A DNA stretch of 64,000 nt from the NCBI RefSeq assembly GCF_002305875.1, contig NZ_CP022098.1, forward strand, positions 9,548,001-9,612,000. The letters run 5' to 3'. The number at the start of each line of letters is the position of its first letter. Within the stretch, counting starts at the first letter, position 1. Position numbers and translations under genes: made by a program. Positions 34,175-43,478 of the stretch are shown here, one piece after another. The notes beneath the pieces are model-generated. The model worked only from the letters and a program-made list of their open reading frames with translations. It did not search any database and was not told the DNA's origin. Origin of the DNA: Cystobacter fuscus. Lineage in GTDB: Bacteria > Myxococcota > Myxococcia > Myxococcales > Myxococcaceae.

Positions 34175-35653
34175 ATGACGAATGAGAGGAAGCACCGGAG
34201 CATCGAAAAGCTGCTGCCCAGCATGCTGGTCCTAGGCCTGGCCATGACCTACATGGGTGGGTGCGGTGACGACAAAGCTCCCGCCCCGACACCGGATGCG
34301 GGCACCCAGACGGACGCGGGCACCGACGCGGGCACCGACACGCCAGACACGGACCTGGCGTTCGTGCGTCTCAACACCAACGGCACGGTGGACAACAGCT
34401 TCGGCGCGAGCGGCAACGGCATCTCGCGGGTGAGCCTGGGCAGGGGCGCCGGCACGGTGCGTGATGCCATGTGGGGCATCAGCCGCGACGCACAGGACCG
34501 GCTGGTGGTGTTCGCCACCAAGAAGGCGGAAGGCACGCGCACGGACACCGACCGAGTGATCGCCCGCATCACCGCCAACGGCGCGCTGGACGAGACCTTC
34601 AACGCAACCCCCGCCGCGAACGCGCGCAAGGGCTTCTACGCACTGGACATCAGCGGTCTGGGTGACTCCGCTCGCCACGGCATGGTGCAGGAGGACGGGA
34701 AGATCATGTCCGCCGGCTACCTGTCGCAGCCCTCGGGCGTGGGAGCGCAGTCCGCCAACCGCATCGTGCTGCTGCGCCTGAACGAGGCGGGCACGGTGGA
34801 CAACACCTTCGGATCCAAGGGCGTACTGAACTCGGCGCCGTTCGCCACGAACGACCCGACCAAGGAATGGGGCATCGCCGAGGCCTACGCCGCGGTGCGC
34901 CTGTCCACGGGCGCCTACGTCACCACCGGCTACGGCCGTGCGGCGGGCGTGTCCGGCAACACGGTGGACCTCATCTCGTTTCGCTACACCGCAACAGGCG
35001 CACTCGACACCACGTTCGGCACGGACGGTTCATTCATCCTGGACCTGGCCGGTGACAACGACCGCGGCCGTGACGCGGTGGCGCTGAAGGACGACCGCGT
35101 GTTCATGGTGGGCAGCGGGACCCCGACGTCGGGCAACATCGACGCCATGGCGGTGCTGCTGACGGCGGACGGCCGGCCGGCGACGGCGGACGGCTTCAAC
35201 GAAGGCTTCAAGCTCTACTCTTTCGACCGTCCGGACGAGGCCTTCTTCGACGTGGAGAAGGCGAACGTGGGTGCCGAGGAGTACGTGGCGGCCGCGGGCT
35301 ACCGCGCCGGTGGCGGACAGGACGACGACGCCGTGCTGCTCATCCGCAACATGACGACGGGCGCGGAGTTCGCGGGCGCGGTGCCCTTCTCCGAGACGGA
35401 GAACGACCGCTTCTGGGGCGTGACGTTCGGCCCGGACAACAAGGTATACGCGGCGGGCTTCGTCACCGAGGGCGGTGACAACCGCTTCGCCATCGCGCGC
35501 TTCAACCTGGACGGCACGCGCGACACCACCTTCGGCACCGGTGGCATCGTCACGGTGAACGTCATCGTCGGCAAGCTGGAGGAGGCCGCTCGCAGCGTCG
35601 CCGTGCAGTCCAACGGCAAGATCGTCATCGCGGGCGCCGCCGAAGCACAGTAG
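34175..35653 (+). CDS. Delta-60 repeat beta-propeller lipoprotein
   Basis: 492 residues from the ATG at 34175, which has GAGGG before it; an ATG at 34127 is inside a Fur box and is rejected. The signal peptide ends in lipobox MGGC, then a Thr/Asp/Ala linker. The body has repeats of the delta-60 type, each ending in an N-G-T-x-D-x-x-F-G turn: FVRLNTNGTVDNSFG, LLRLNEAGTVDNTFG, SFRYTATGALDTTFG, IARFNLDGTRDTTFG. They should form a single surface propeller. Placed between Fur boxes and a FecA-like receptor, it may help bind or hand over a ferric complex at the outer membrane; this is inferred. Confidence 0.9.
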   Translation: MTNERKHRSIEKLLPSMLVLGLAMTYMGGCGDDKAPAPTPDAGTQTDAGTDAGTDTPDTDLAFVRLNTNGTVDNSFGASGNGISRVSLGRGAGTVRDAMWGISRDAQDRLVVFATKKAEGTRTDTDRVIARITANGALDETFNATPAANARKGFYALDISGLGDSARHGMVQEDGKIMSAGYLSQPSGVGAQSANRIVLLRLNEAGTVDNTFGSKGVLNSAPFATNDPTKEWGIAEAYAAVRLSTGAYVTTGYGRAAGVSGNTVDLISFRYTATGALDTTFGTDGSFILDLAGDNDRGRDAVALKDDRVFMVGSGTPTSGNIDAMAVLLTADGRPATADGFNEGFKLYSFDRPDEAFFDVEKANVGAEEYVAAAGYRAGGGQDDDAVLLIRNMTTGAEFAGAVPFSETENDRFWGVTFGPDNKVYAAGFVTEGGDNRFAIARFNLDGTRDTTFGTGGIVTVNVIVGKLEEAARSVAVQSNGKIVIAGAAEAQ

Positions 35654-35772
35654 TCGTTCACACAGTCGCGGTCGGCGTCGGTCTTCCGGGGCCGGCGGGG
35701 ACGTTCCACTCCCCCGCTGGCGCGGTCGACCGCCGCATCTCTTCGCACATTCCTCCGGGAGTCTTCGTCCTC

Positions 35773-38031
35773 ATGGGTGCACCGACCTGGGCAGTCGCCG
35801 TGGTTTCCTTCGTCGTCTCCTCGTCGGTCCTGGCCCAGACGCCGCCGACACCGCAGGAGTCCTCCCCAACCCCGACCGAGGCTCCGCTGGCACCGCCGCC
35901 AACCGAGACCGAGCCTCCGGCCGCGCCGCCCGCCGACAAGCACCGCTTCGAGAGCGTCGTGGTGGGCACGTCCGAGGCGAAGACGAGCGGCTCCATCCAC
36001 ATCCTCAAGCCGGAGAAGCTCCAGCGCTACGAGCTGGACGACCCCCAAGCCATCCTCCAGTCCGTGCCGGGCGTGTACGGCCGCGGCGAGGACGGCTTCG
36101 GCCTGCGGCCCAATCTGGGCCTGCGCGGCGTCAACCCGGACCGCAGCAAGAAGGTCACCCTGCTGGAAGACGGCATCCTCTTCGGGCCGGCCCCGTACTC
36201 CGCGCCCGCCGCGTACTACTTCCCGCTGATGACCCGCATGCAGTCGGTGCGCGTGCTCAAGGGCCCCTCCTCCGTGCAGCAGGGTCCGCAGACGGTGGGC
36301 GGGTCGGTGGACCTCATCACCCGAGACATCCCCACGCAGGAGTCGTTCGGCCTGGACGTCGCGGGCGGCCAGTACCTCTACGGCAAGGCGCACGGCTACT
36401 TCGGCGCCAGCACCGAGCGCGCGGGCTTCCTCATCGAAGGCATCCACCTGCGCAGCAACGGGTTCAAGGACATCGACAACAGCGACGCCACCACCGGCTT
36501 CCACCGCAATGAGTGGATGGCCAAGGCGCGCTACCGGCTGGTGCCGGACGGCGAGCTGCGCCAGACGCTCCAGCTCAAGCTGGGCTACTCCGACGAGGCC
36601 TCCAACGAGACGTACCTGGGCCTGTCGGACGCGGACTTCGCGGCGAACCCGCTGCGCCGCTACAAGGCCAGCCAGTTCGACCACATGCAGTGGCACCGCA
36701 CCCAGGCAGTGCTCAGCCACGTGCTGGAGGGGCGCGACATCACGGTGACGACGTCGCTGTACCGCCAGGACCTGGACCGCTCCTGGCGCAAGGTGAACGG
36801 CTTCCGGGGCATCAACATCTCCAACGTGCTCGCGGACCCCACCAGCGCGCGCAACGCCATCTACTACGGAGTGCTCACCGGGGAGCTGGACTCGTCCACG
36901 CCGGGAGAGATCCTCCTCATCGGGCCCAACCACCGCGTCTTCGTGAGCCAGGGCATCCAGAGCATCGCCCGCTGGACGGCGAAGACGGGCCCGCTGTCGC
37001 ACAGCGCCGAGTTCGGCGTGCGCTACCACTTCGACAGCATCGACCGGCGCCACACGCAGGACGGCTTCCGCATGGTGTCCGGCGAGCTGGTCGCCGAGGG
37101 GGGCACCACCGAGGTCACCGCCGACAACAAGGACTCCACGCATGCGCTCGCGCTGCACGCGACGGACGCCATCGCCTGGGGGCCCCTGGTGGTGACGCCG
37201 GGCGTGCGGCTGGAGGTCATCCGCTCCCAGTCCGTGGACAAGATGGCGGGCACCACCCAGAGCGGAGCGCTGGAGGCGCTGATGCCGGGCTTGGGCGTCT
37301 ATGGCGCGCTCAGCCCCGCGCTGGGTCTGTTCGCCGGCGCCTACCGGGGCTTCTCCCCGCCCGCGCCGGGCCAGCCCCAGACCGTGGGCCCGGAGAAGAG
37401 CATCAACTACGAGGCCGGTGCACGCTGGTCGCGACGCGGTGAGCGCTTCGAGGTGGTGGGCTTCTTCAACGACTACTCCAACCTCACCGACGTCTGCACC
37501 TTCTCCAACGGCTGCCTCAACGACAACCTGGACCGGCAGGTGGATGCGGGCGAGGCGAACATCTACGGCCTGGAGGCCTACGCGGAGAAGACCTTCCGTC
37601 CGGGCGGCGGTCTCACCTTCCCGCTGACGGTGGCGTACACGTTCACGCGCACGAAGCTGCTCAACGACTTCCGTTCGTCGGATCCACAGTTCGGCAACGT
37701 GGTGGCGGGAGACGAGCTGCCGTACGTACCCCATCACCAGCTCTTCGCCTCCATTGGCGTGGAGGGCGCGCGCTGGGGCGCATTCATCAACTCCACCTAC
37801 CTGGGCAGCATGCGCGAGGAGGCGGGCCAGGGCGACATCCCCGAGGGCAAGAAGACGGGGGCGCTGCTGGCGTTCGACGTGAACGCCCACTGGAACATCA
37901 CCCGCTGGGGGCAACTCTACGTGAGCGGCCGCAACATCCTGAACGAGGCCGTCATCGTCGGTCGCCGTCCGTACGGCGCCCGCCCCAATGCGCCCCGCAC
38001 GCTCATCGGCGGCTTCAAGATCCAGCTCTAA
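35773..38031 (+). CDS. TonB-dependent outer-membrane receptor, FecA-like
   Basis: 752 residues. Signal peptide ending VLAQ, a Pro/Thr-rich linker of about 30 residues, a plug domain (about 60-190) with LQSVPGVYGRGEDGFGLRPNLGLRGVNPDRSKKVTLLEDGILFGPAPYSAPAAYYFPLMTRM (given here as parts: RPNLGLRG, LLEDGI, PAAYYFPL), and a 22-strand barrel ending in FKIQL with a terminal hydrophobic residue. The FGPAPYSAPAAYYFPL stretch is characteristic of FecA-type ferric-dicitrate receptors. No clear N-terminal signalling extension is seen, so it is not a FecA-FecR transducer. Iron acquisition is supported by the Fur boxes 1.6 kb upstream. Confidence 0.92.
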   Translation: MGAPTWAVAVVSFVVSSSVLAQTPPTPQESSPTPTEAPLAPPPTETEPPAAPPADKHRFESVVVGTSEAKTSGSIHILKPEKLQRYELDDPQAILQSVPGVYGRGEDGFGLRPNLGLRGVNPDRSKKVTLLEDGILFGPAPYSAPAAYYFPLMTRMQSVRVLKGPSSVQQGPQTVGGSVDLITRDIPTQESFGLDVAGGQYLYGKAHGYFGASTERAGFLIEGIHLRSNGFKDIDNSDATTGFHRNEWMAKARYRLVPDGELRQTLQLKLGYSDEASNETYLGLSDADFAANPLRRYKASQFDHMQWHRTQAVLSHVLEGRDITVTTSLYRQDLDRSWRKVNGFRGINISNVLADPTSARNAIYYGVLTGELDSSTPGEILLIGPNHRVFVSQGIQSIARWTAKTGPLSHSAEFGVRYHFDSIDRRHTQDGFRMVSGELVAEGGTTEVTADNKDSTHALALHATDAIAWGPLVVTPGVRLEVIRSQSVDKMAGTTQSGALEALMPGLGVYGALSPALGLFAGAYRGFSPPAPGQPQTVGPEKSINYEAGARWSRRGERFEVVGFFNDYSNLTDVCTFSNGCLNDNLDRQVDAGEANIYGLEAYAEKTFRPGGGLTFPLTVAYTFTRTKLLNDFRSSDPQFGNVVAGDELPYVPHHQLFASIGVEGARWGAFINSTYLGSMREEAGQGDIPEGKKTGALLAFDVNAHWNITRWGQLYVSGRNILNEAVIVGRRPYGARPNAPRTLIGGFKIQL

Positions 38032-38037
38032 CCCCCT

Positions 38038-38240
38038 TCAGGCAGGTCCGCGAAGGGGTAGCCCTGCATGGTGGAAGAAGCCACCCAGGGCCGAGTAGCG
38101 ACGGGCAAGGCGGATGAAGGCCGAGCGAACCTGACGGTGAAGCTCTTCGACTGAGTCGGGGAGTGCATTGCGCATGTCGGCGTTCACCTGGCTGTTGCAG
38201 CCTTCCTCGGGATTGAGTTCCGGCCTACCGCACGCCGAGC
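38038..38240 (-). pseudogene. IS630-family transposase C-terminal remnant
   Basis: The minus-strand frame ending at 38038 reads PELNPEEG, then LPDSVEELHRQVRSAF, RLARRYSALGGFFHHAGLPL. IS630-type transposases carry the catalytic Glu in APELNPVE followed by a helix of this kind and end in a GFFRHAGL-type tail. Upstream the frame is lost and no DD part or terminal repeat is found. It is a short relic just after the TonB receptor stop. Confidence 0.65.
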
Positions 38241-38418
38241 GCCCACGCCGGAAAGCAGGGCCATGGAATTGGCCTGTCCCTGGTGGCCCTCGTCGATCAG
38301 GCCCACCGGGCCCACGCGGAGTTCCTCCCCTCGCAGCGGGGAGCCCGCCTGCGGTTGACATTCCTCCGGGACTTCCACTCTTGTGCCCCACCAGGACCTG
38401 GTTGCCAGGAATCCCATC

Positions 38419-39093
38419 ATGTCCATCCTCATCGTCGAAGACGAACTGCGGGTCCGCGCCTTCATCTCACGGGGCCTCACGGAAGAGGGCTTCCGCGTGC
38501 ACGAGAGCGTGGACGGCACGCAGGCCCAGGAAATGATGCGCCACGAGCGCTTCGCGCTCATCATCCTTGACTGGATGCTGCCGGGGCTGTCCGGGCTGGA
38601 CCTGCTCCGGGCGCTGCGTGCGAAGCAGGACACCACGCCCATCCTCATGCTCACCGCGAAGGATGCGGTCGCGGACCGCATCAGCGCGCTCAATGCCGGC
38701 GCGGACGACTATCTCATCAAGCCCTTCGCCTTCGAGGAGCTGCTAGCGCGCATCCGCGCCATCCTCCGCCGCGTCGACAACCGCGCCACGCCCTTGATGA
38801 GCCACGCGGACCTGACCATGGACCCCACCACCCGGAAGGTGGTCCGGGCCGGCGTGGAGATTCCACTGACCGCCCGGGAGTACGCGCTCCTGCAATTCAT
38901 GCTCGAGCACGCGGGCGAGGTCCTGTCCCGGACACGCATCGTGCAGGCCGTGTGGGAGCACGACCTCGAGACCTTCTCCAACGTCGTGGAGGTCTACATC
39001 CGCTATCTCCGGGCAAAGGTGGATACGCCCTTTCCCACCAGGCTCATCCACACCGTGCGCGGCGTGGGCTACGTGCTCCGGAGCCGCGCATGA
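38419..39093 (+). CDS. OmpR-family response regulator
   Basis: 224 residues from the ATG at 38419 (AGGA 8 nt before). The receiver domain (1-115) has the acidic pair ED at 7-8, phospho-acceptor D51 in LDWMLPG, T80-region LTAKDA and K102-region IKPFAF. The C-terminal domain is a winged helix with LTAREYALLQFMLEHAGEVLSRTRIVQAVW and HTVRGVGYVLR. The kinase gene overlaps its stop (ATGA). This is a classical pair; targets unknown, perhaps the metal-linked genes upstream. Confidence 0.95.
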   Translation: MSILIVEDELRVRAFISRGLTEEGFRVHESVDGTQAQEMMRHERFALIILDWMLPGLSGLDLLRALRAKQDTTPILMLTAKDAVADRISALNAGADDYLIKPFAFEELLARIRAILRRVDNRATPLMSHADLTMDPTTRKVVRAGVEIPLTAREYALLQFMLEHAGEVLSRTRIVQAVWEHDLETFSNVVEVYIRYLRAKVDTPFPTRLIHTVRGVGYVLRSRA

Positions 39094-40223
39094 GGCGTCC
39101 GCGCACGCTTCGCGAACAGCTGACATTCTTCTTCGCCTGCTCCGTCCTGGGAACAACGCTCCTCTACGGCGTGCTGGTGACGGCGGTGCTGGCCACCGGG
39201 GAGTGGATCGAACACACCGCGAACCCAAGCCTGGGGTTGACCGAGGGAATCTTCGACGAAGCCCGGCAGGCCCTGGGCGCCATCCTCTTCAGCATGCCGT
39301 TCGCAGTGCTCGGGTCCACGGCGATCGCTGGCGCGCTGGCCCGCAGGGCGCTGGCGCCGCTGCGCGAAGCCAGTGACCGGGTCCGCGCCGCGCGGGCCTC
39401 GGAGCTGGACCTGCGCCTTCCCGATCGGGGAACCAGAGACGAGTGGGACACGCTGGCAGCGACCCTGAATGAACTCCTCGCGGATGCCCGCGCGTCGCTC
39501 GTGCGCATCCGCTCCTTCACCTCCGACGCGGCGCACGAGCTACGTACGCCGCTCACCATCATCCTGGGCGAAACGGAGGTCAGCCTGCGCAGGGAGCGGA
39601 CGCCGGAGGAATACCGCCGCACGTTGGCGATCGTGCTCGATGAGACCCGCCGGCTCACACACCTGGTGGACGAACTGCTCCAATTGGCGCGCGCGGATGC
39701 CGGCACCCAGGCCATGACCGTGGAGCCCGTGGACCTGTACTCCCTGGCGCGCTTGTCCCTCCAGCGCACGGAGCAGCACCTGGCGGCGCAATCCCGGAAC
39801 CTGACGCTGGAGCTGAAGGGCGGCCCCACGCAGGTCTGGGGCAGTCCGGTTCTGTTGACCCACGTGCTGGACAACCTGCTCTCCAATGCGCGCCGCCACG
39901 CCCGCGAGCGCATCCGCGTGGAGCTGGACGCGACGGACATGGGCCTCCGCGTCACCGTGGGGGATGACGGCGAGGGGGTGGACGCCGCCTTCCAGGCCCG
40001 GCTCTTCCAGCGCTTCGCCCGGGCGGACCCGTCGCGGCACGGCGAGGGCATCGGCCTGGGGCTCGCGATGTCGCGGACCATCGCCGAGGCGCATGGCGGC
40101 ACACTCGACTACGCGCGGGTCGACGGCGAAAGCCTCTTCACCTTGCGCCTCCCGAAGCCGAAAGCGTCTGGCGAGCCGCCACTTCCGGCCGGGCATGCCA
40201 TCGCTGACAGGACCACATCCTGA
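39090..40223 (+). CDS. Sensor histidine kinase
   Basis: 377 residues from the ATG at 39090, overlapping the regulator stop. Two membrane helices (about 12-36 and 65-85) enclose a short periplasmic loop of ~30 residues. A HAMP-like linker follows, then the HisKA helix with H149 in SDAAHELRTPL, and a HATPase domain: NLLSNARRHA (N), GDDGEGVD (G1), FQRFARADPSRHGEGIGLGLAMSR (F and G2). A small sensor loop suggests a metal or membrane signal, as in CusS-like kinases. It is not near an efflux gene. Confidence 0.94.
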   Translation: MRRPRTLREQLTFFFACSVLGTTLLYGVLVTAVLATGEWIEHTANPSLGLTEGIFDEARQALGAILFSMPFAVLGSTAIAGALARRALAPLREASDRVRAARASELDLRLPDRGTRDEWDTLAATLNELLADARASLVRIRSFTSDAAHELRTPLTIILGETEVSLRRERTPEEYRRTLAIVLDETRRLTHLVDELLQLARADAGTQAMTVEPVDLYSLARLSLQRTEQHLAAQSRNLTLELKGGPTQVWGSPVLLTHVLDNLLSNARRHARERIRVELDATDMGLRVTVGDDGEGVDAAFQARLFQRFARADPSRHGEGIGLGLAMSRTIAEAHGGTLDYARVDGESLFTLRLPKPKASGEPPLPAGHAIADRTTS

Positions 40224-40412
40224 AGGTCACGTCGCCGCATGGGCGTGAGCCATCAACCCCCTCGCCCTTCGCTGACGATGCGCATCCTCTTCCACTTCCA
40301 GACCTCACCCTTCGCCCGCCGCCTCTCCCTGCTCAAGACGACCCCCGTCCTCGTCGAGGAGGATGGTCTTCTCCTCCTACCCCCATGGACACATGGGCTC
40401 ACGCATGATGAT

Positions 40413-42116
40413 TCATGTCATCGGTGATTCATCGGCGGGAGGAGGAGCCGGAGCCACGGGACCGTGGGCATTCGCCGCGGCCTTGAGCGCGTGCGCCGTG
40501 GGCGGAGTCTGCCCATGGGGAGCACTCCCCACTCCAGGACGGGGCGGCATGCGAGCACCGCGCTCGTGGCTGTCCTCCACACGGAAGTAGGACACCAGCT
40601 GGGTGAGCACCTCCGCCTGGGCGGAGAGCTCCTCGGCGGTAGTGGCCAGCTCCTCGGAGGCCGAGGCGTTGCGCTGCGTCACCTGGTCCACGTGCTGCAT
40701 GGCCTTGTTCATCTGGACCACCCCGTCGGCCTGCTCGTTGGAGGCGGCCACCACCTCCTGCACCAGGTCCGCCGTCTTGCGGATGGAGGGCACCAGTTCC
40801 TCCAACAGATGTCCCGAGCGCGTCGCCACCTTCACACTGCTCGTCGCCAGTCCGCTGATCTCCTTCGCCGCCGTCCGGCTGCGCTCGGCCAGCTTGCGCA
40901 CCTCCGTGGCCACCACCGCGAACCCCTTGCCGTGCGCTCCCGCCCTCGCCGCTTCGATCGCCGCGTTGAGCGCCAGCAGGTTCGTCTGGTAGGCGATCTC
41001 CTCGATGATGGACACCTTCTCCGCGATGGAGGTCATCGCCTCCACCGTCTTCTTCACCACCTGGCCACTCTCCTCGGCGTCCCTGGCGCCCTTCACGGCC
41101 ATCTGTGCCATCTGCCGGCTGTAGTCCCGGTTCTGGGTGATGCTGGCCGTCATCTGCTCCAGGCTGGAGGTGGTCTGCTCCACGCTGCTGGCCTGCTCGC
41201 CGGTACCTTGAGAGAGGCTCTGCGAGGAAGCCGAGACCTGCGTGGCGGCCGCGCTGAGCGTGGCGGCTCCCATCCGGACCTCCGCCATCGCCTCGGAGAG
41301 CTTCCTCACCATTTCCTTCAGGGCGAACAGGAGGCTCGTCCTGTCGTTCCCCTTCGTCTCCACGTTCACGGAGAGGTCTCCGTCCGCCACCCTGTGCACC
41401 ATCTCCGCCGCGTATCCCGGCTCCCCGCCGAGCTGCTCCGCGATCACCACCGTCGTGAGCAGTCCGATCCCGAATGCGACGACGACGGCAGCCAAGATGA
41501 CACCCATGACGGACCGCCTGAACTCCGCGTATGAACTCGCCGACCGCTCCGAGAACTGCTCCATCGCCGCGAACTGGTGCGCCTCGAGCTCCTTGATGGC
41601 CGCCTCGATCTGGTTCTCGACCGCCCGGACCTCCTTCACGCCCGCGTCGACGTAGAGATCCTTGCTCGTCGTGAGCATCCCGGGCAGCCGCCCGCTCGCC
41701 GCGAGCTGCAGGACATCCTGCTGCTCGCGCTGGAGCTGGGTCAGGAGCCGGTCCACCTCCGCGGCCTTGCGCTGCTGGGCCGAATCCGAGCTGAAGATCG
41801 TCCGCCGGTATGCCGCGAACGCCTCCTCGAGCTGCTCCCGGCTCTTCTCGAGCTCCGCGGTGCGATCCGAGAGCCGCTCCGTGCCCACGTCCAGCACCAC
41901 GTTTCGAATGGTGCGGGACATGTGGAGCATGTGTACGTCCGCCTCGAGCAGCTTCGCGAGACCGAGCGCGTGGTGCTCGTGTATCTCTTGGAGGCTCTCG
42001 TCTGTCTGGGCCATGCCACGCAGGCCCTGCACACCGACGAAGACGGCAAGCACCGTGAGCAGCCCGAATCCGAGCGTGAGTTTCGTGACGACCTTCAAGT
42101 TGCGGAACCACTTCAC
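40413..42116 (-). CDS. Methyl-accepting chemotaxis protein
   Basis: 567 residues from the GTG at 42116, where GGGGGA lies 7 nt before it; the alternative is 63 nt upstream. The protein begins with a helix-loop-helix sensor (first membrane segment about 11-30), a coiled 4HB domain of ~160 residues, a second membrane segment near residue 185-205 and a HAMP. The highly conserved signalling hairpin is intact ([32 protein letters not shown]) with glutamine/glutamate methylation sites. The C-terminal ~40 residues are Pro/Ala-rich and lack the NWETF-type CheR tether. No che genes are nearby, so it joins a dispersed system. Confidence 0.94.
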   Translation of the reverse strand: MKWFRNLKVVTKLTLGFGLLTVLAVFVGVQGLRGMAQTDESLQEIHEHHALGLAKLLEADVHMLHMSRTIRNVVLDVGTERLSDRTAELEKSREQLEEAFAAYRRTIFSSDSAQQRKAAEVDRLLTQLQREQQDVLQLAASGRLPGMLTTSKDLYVDAGVKEVRAVENQIEAAIKELEAHQFAAMEQFSERSASSYAEFRRSVMGVILAAVVVAFGIGLLTTVVIAEQLGGEPGYAAEMVHRVADGDLSVNVETKGNDRTSLLFALKEMVRKLSEAMAEVRMGAATLSAAATQVSASSQSLSQGTGEQASSVEQTTSSLEQMTASITQNRDYSRQMAQMAVKGARDAEESGQVVKKTVEAMTSIAEKVSIIEEIAYQTNLLALNAAIEAARAGAHGKGFAVVATEVRKLAERSRTAAKEISGLATSSVKVATRSGHLLEELVPSIRKTADLVQEVVAASNEQADGVVQMNKAMQHVDQVTQRNASASEELATTAEELSAQAEVLTQLVSYFRVEDSHERGARMPPRPGVGSAPHGQTPPTAHALKAAANAHGPVAPAPPPADESPMT

Positions 42117-42608
42117 GGTGTTTTCCCCCGCGGTTGTCGCATGGGGCCTGGGGGGCAGCTCGACCAACGCTGTCGGCACCGGCCCGGGGCTCCTTCATGG
42201 AACCCCTACCCAACCTGAATCGAGCATCACATGGGCCCCTCTTGATGGGAACAACGTCAGGTGCGTGGGTTCCCTACCCTCCCCCATACCGGCCACTCCC
42301 GGCGCCGTGAGAGCACGGCCCCGGAGAGAGAAGCACTTTGACGCCAAACCAAGGAAAGAGACAGAGCCCTGAGTGCCTGCCTGGAGAATACCGGGGCGGT
42401 GCATGCCGCCGGCCCCCACCTTCGAGAGGGTGGAGCGGCACCCGCGCCAGGGCGGAGAGGAGAGGCTGGTAGTGCTGCAGACCGAGGGCGAGGAGCAGCA
42501 GCGGGAATCGGCGCATCCCGCCGTGCCAGCCTTCTGGGGTCGCCGTGTCAACCGTGATCGGCCGCGCGGCTCCTCCGCGTTGAAGATCGCCTTGGTGAGG
42601 TGGCGGCG
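42117..42608. other. Gene-free stretch
   Basis: This 492-nt stretch holds the MCP promoter near its left end (the MCP is read leftward) and the end of the leftward peptide-locus operon at its right. No frame resembles a protein family I know, and no obvious repeats were found. No clear terminator was recognised after the dioxygenase gene. Confidence 0.5.
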
Positions 42609-43448
42609 TCAGCGCTCGACCCAATGTGCGAAAAACGGTCTGGCGCGCTCCGGCATGGACTCGAAGGACGCCCGCGGAATCAGGGGAACCGAATTGTCCT
42701 TCCCCTTGGAATCACGCAGGAGCCGCTCGTATTCAGGTGAGTTCTTCCTCCGGAACTCGAGATTGAGCCACCACGCCGAGTAGCGCACGTTCAAGGCCAT
42801 CCTCGGCCCATCGCTCAGGTTCGGGGCGACGCAGTGCCACAGGCGACTGTCGTAGAACAAGACATCCCCCGGCTCGCCGACGGCAGTCACCTCCGCAGAG
42901 TGTGGTTCGAACTGCTCCGCGGGGCTCCCTCCGCTGGGATTGAAGGAGCGCCGGTGGCTGCCAGGCAACAGGATCGTTCCACCCGTCCGCTTGTTGAACC
43001 GCGACAGCATGAAGATGGCCGAGATGTTCATCGCGGCGTCGGGGTAGGGACTTGGAAGGGCCGTGGCGAGTTTCTGGTTGAAGGGCCAGTCGGCATGCCA
43101 GTAGCCCCGCTCGTTACCGGGATACGTGACGATGGCCCCAACCGAGGACACCCTGAAGTAACGGCCAAGCAGCGCCTCACAGGCCTCCATCAGACGAGGG
43201 TGCGTGACGTGGCTCGCCAGCTGGGGCTGGCGGTTGATCACCGCCTGTGCATGGAGGATTCCCTTGGGCGGCATCTGGAAACCGGCTTGTGAGATCCGCG
43301 AGACCTCCGCGGCCCATCCGGCGCTCTGCGCATCGAGTTCCCCGCGTACCGACTCCTGGACCTCGGGCAATTCCAGGGCCGGGATGATGCCATCCACGAC
43401 GCACCAGCCTTCTGCCCTCACACGCTCGACAATCTCATCGGTTCTCAT
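42609..43448 (-). CDS. Phytanoyl-CoA dioxygenase-family 2OG-Fe(II) oxygenase
   Basis: 279 residues. The facial triad is visible: H118-x-D120 in YWHADW and H205 in LWHCVAPN, with R216 (PRMALNVRY) positioned to bind 2-oxoglutarate. GTILLPGSHRRSF is the usual strand-turn of the family. Such enzymes hydroxylate or otherwise oxidise small molecules and some peptides. It is last in a six-gene leftward operon headed by a 59-residue peptide gene, so it may oxidise that peptide or a co-product. The substrate is unknown. Confidence 0.9.
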   Translation of the reverse strand: MRTDEIVERVRAEGWCVVDGIIPALELPEVQESVRGELDAQSAGWAAEVSRISQAGFQMPPKGILHAQAVINRQPQLASHVTHPRLMEACEALLGRYFRVSSVGAIVTYPGNERGYWHADWPFNQKLATALPSPYPDAAMNISAIFMLSRFNKRTGGTILLPGSHRRSFNPSGGSPAEQFEPHSAEVTAVGEPGDVLFYDSRLWHCVAPNLSDGPRMALNVRYSAWWLNLEFRRKNSPEYERLLRDSKGKDNSVPLIPRASFESMPERARPFFAHWVER

Positions 43449-43478
43449 GATGTCTTCCTCGCTTTCCCTGGGAAGGTT

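Noticed and set aside
35299-37914. 871-residue minus-strand frame opposite the TonB receptor
   Set aside because: Antisense shadow of the receptor and lipoprotein genes, with a low-complexity, Arg/Gly/His-rich product.
42195-42783. Short frames on both strands between the MCP and dioxygenase genes
   Set aside because: No ribosome site or family resemblance; one overlaps the dioxygenase gene.
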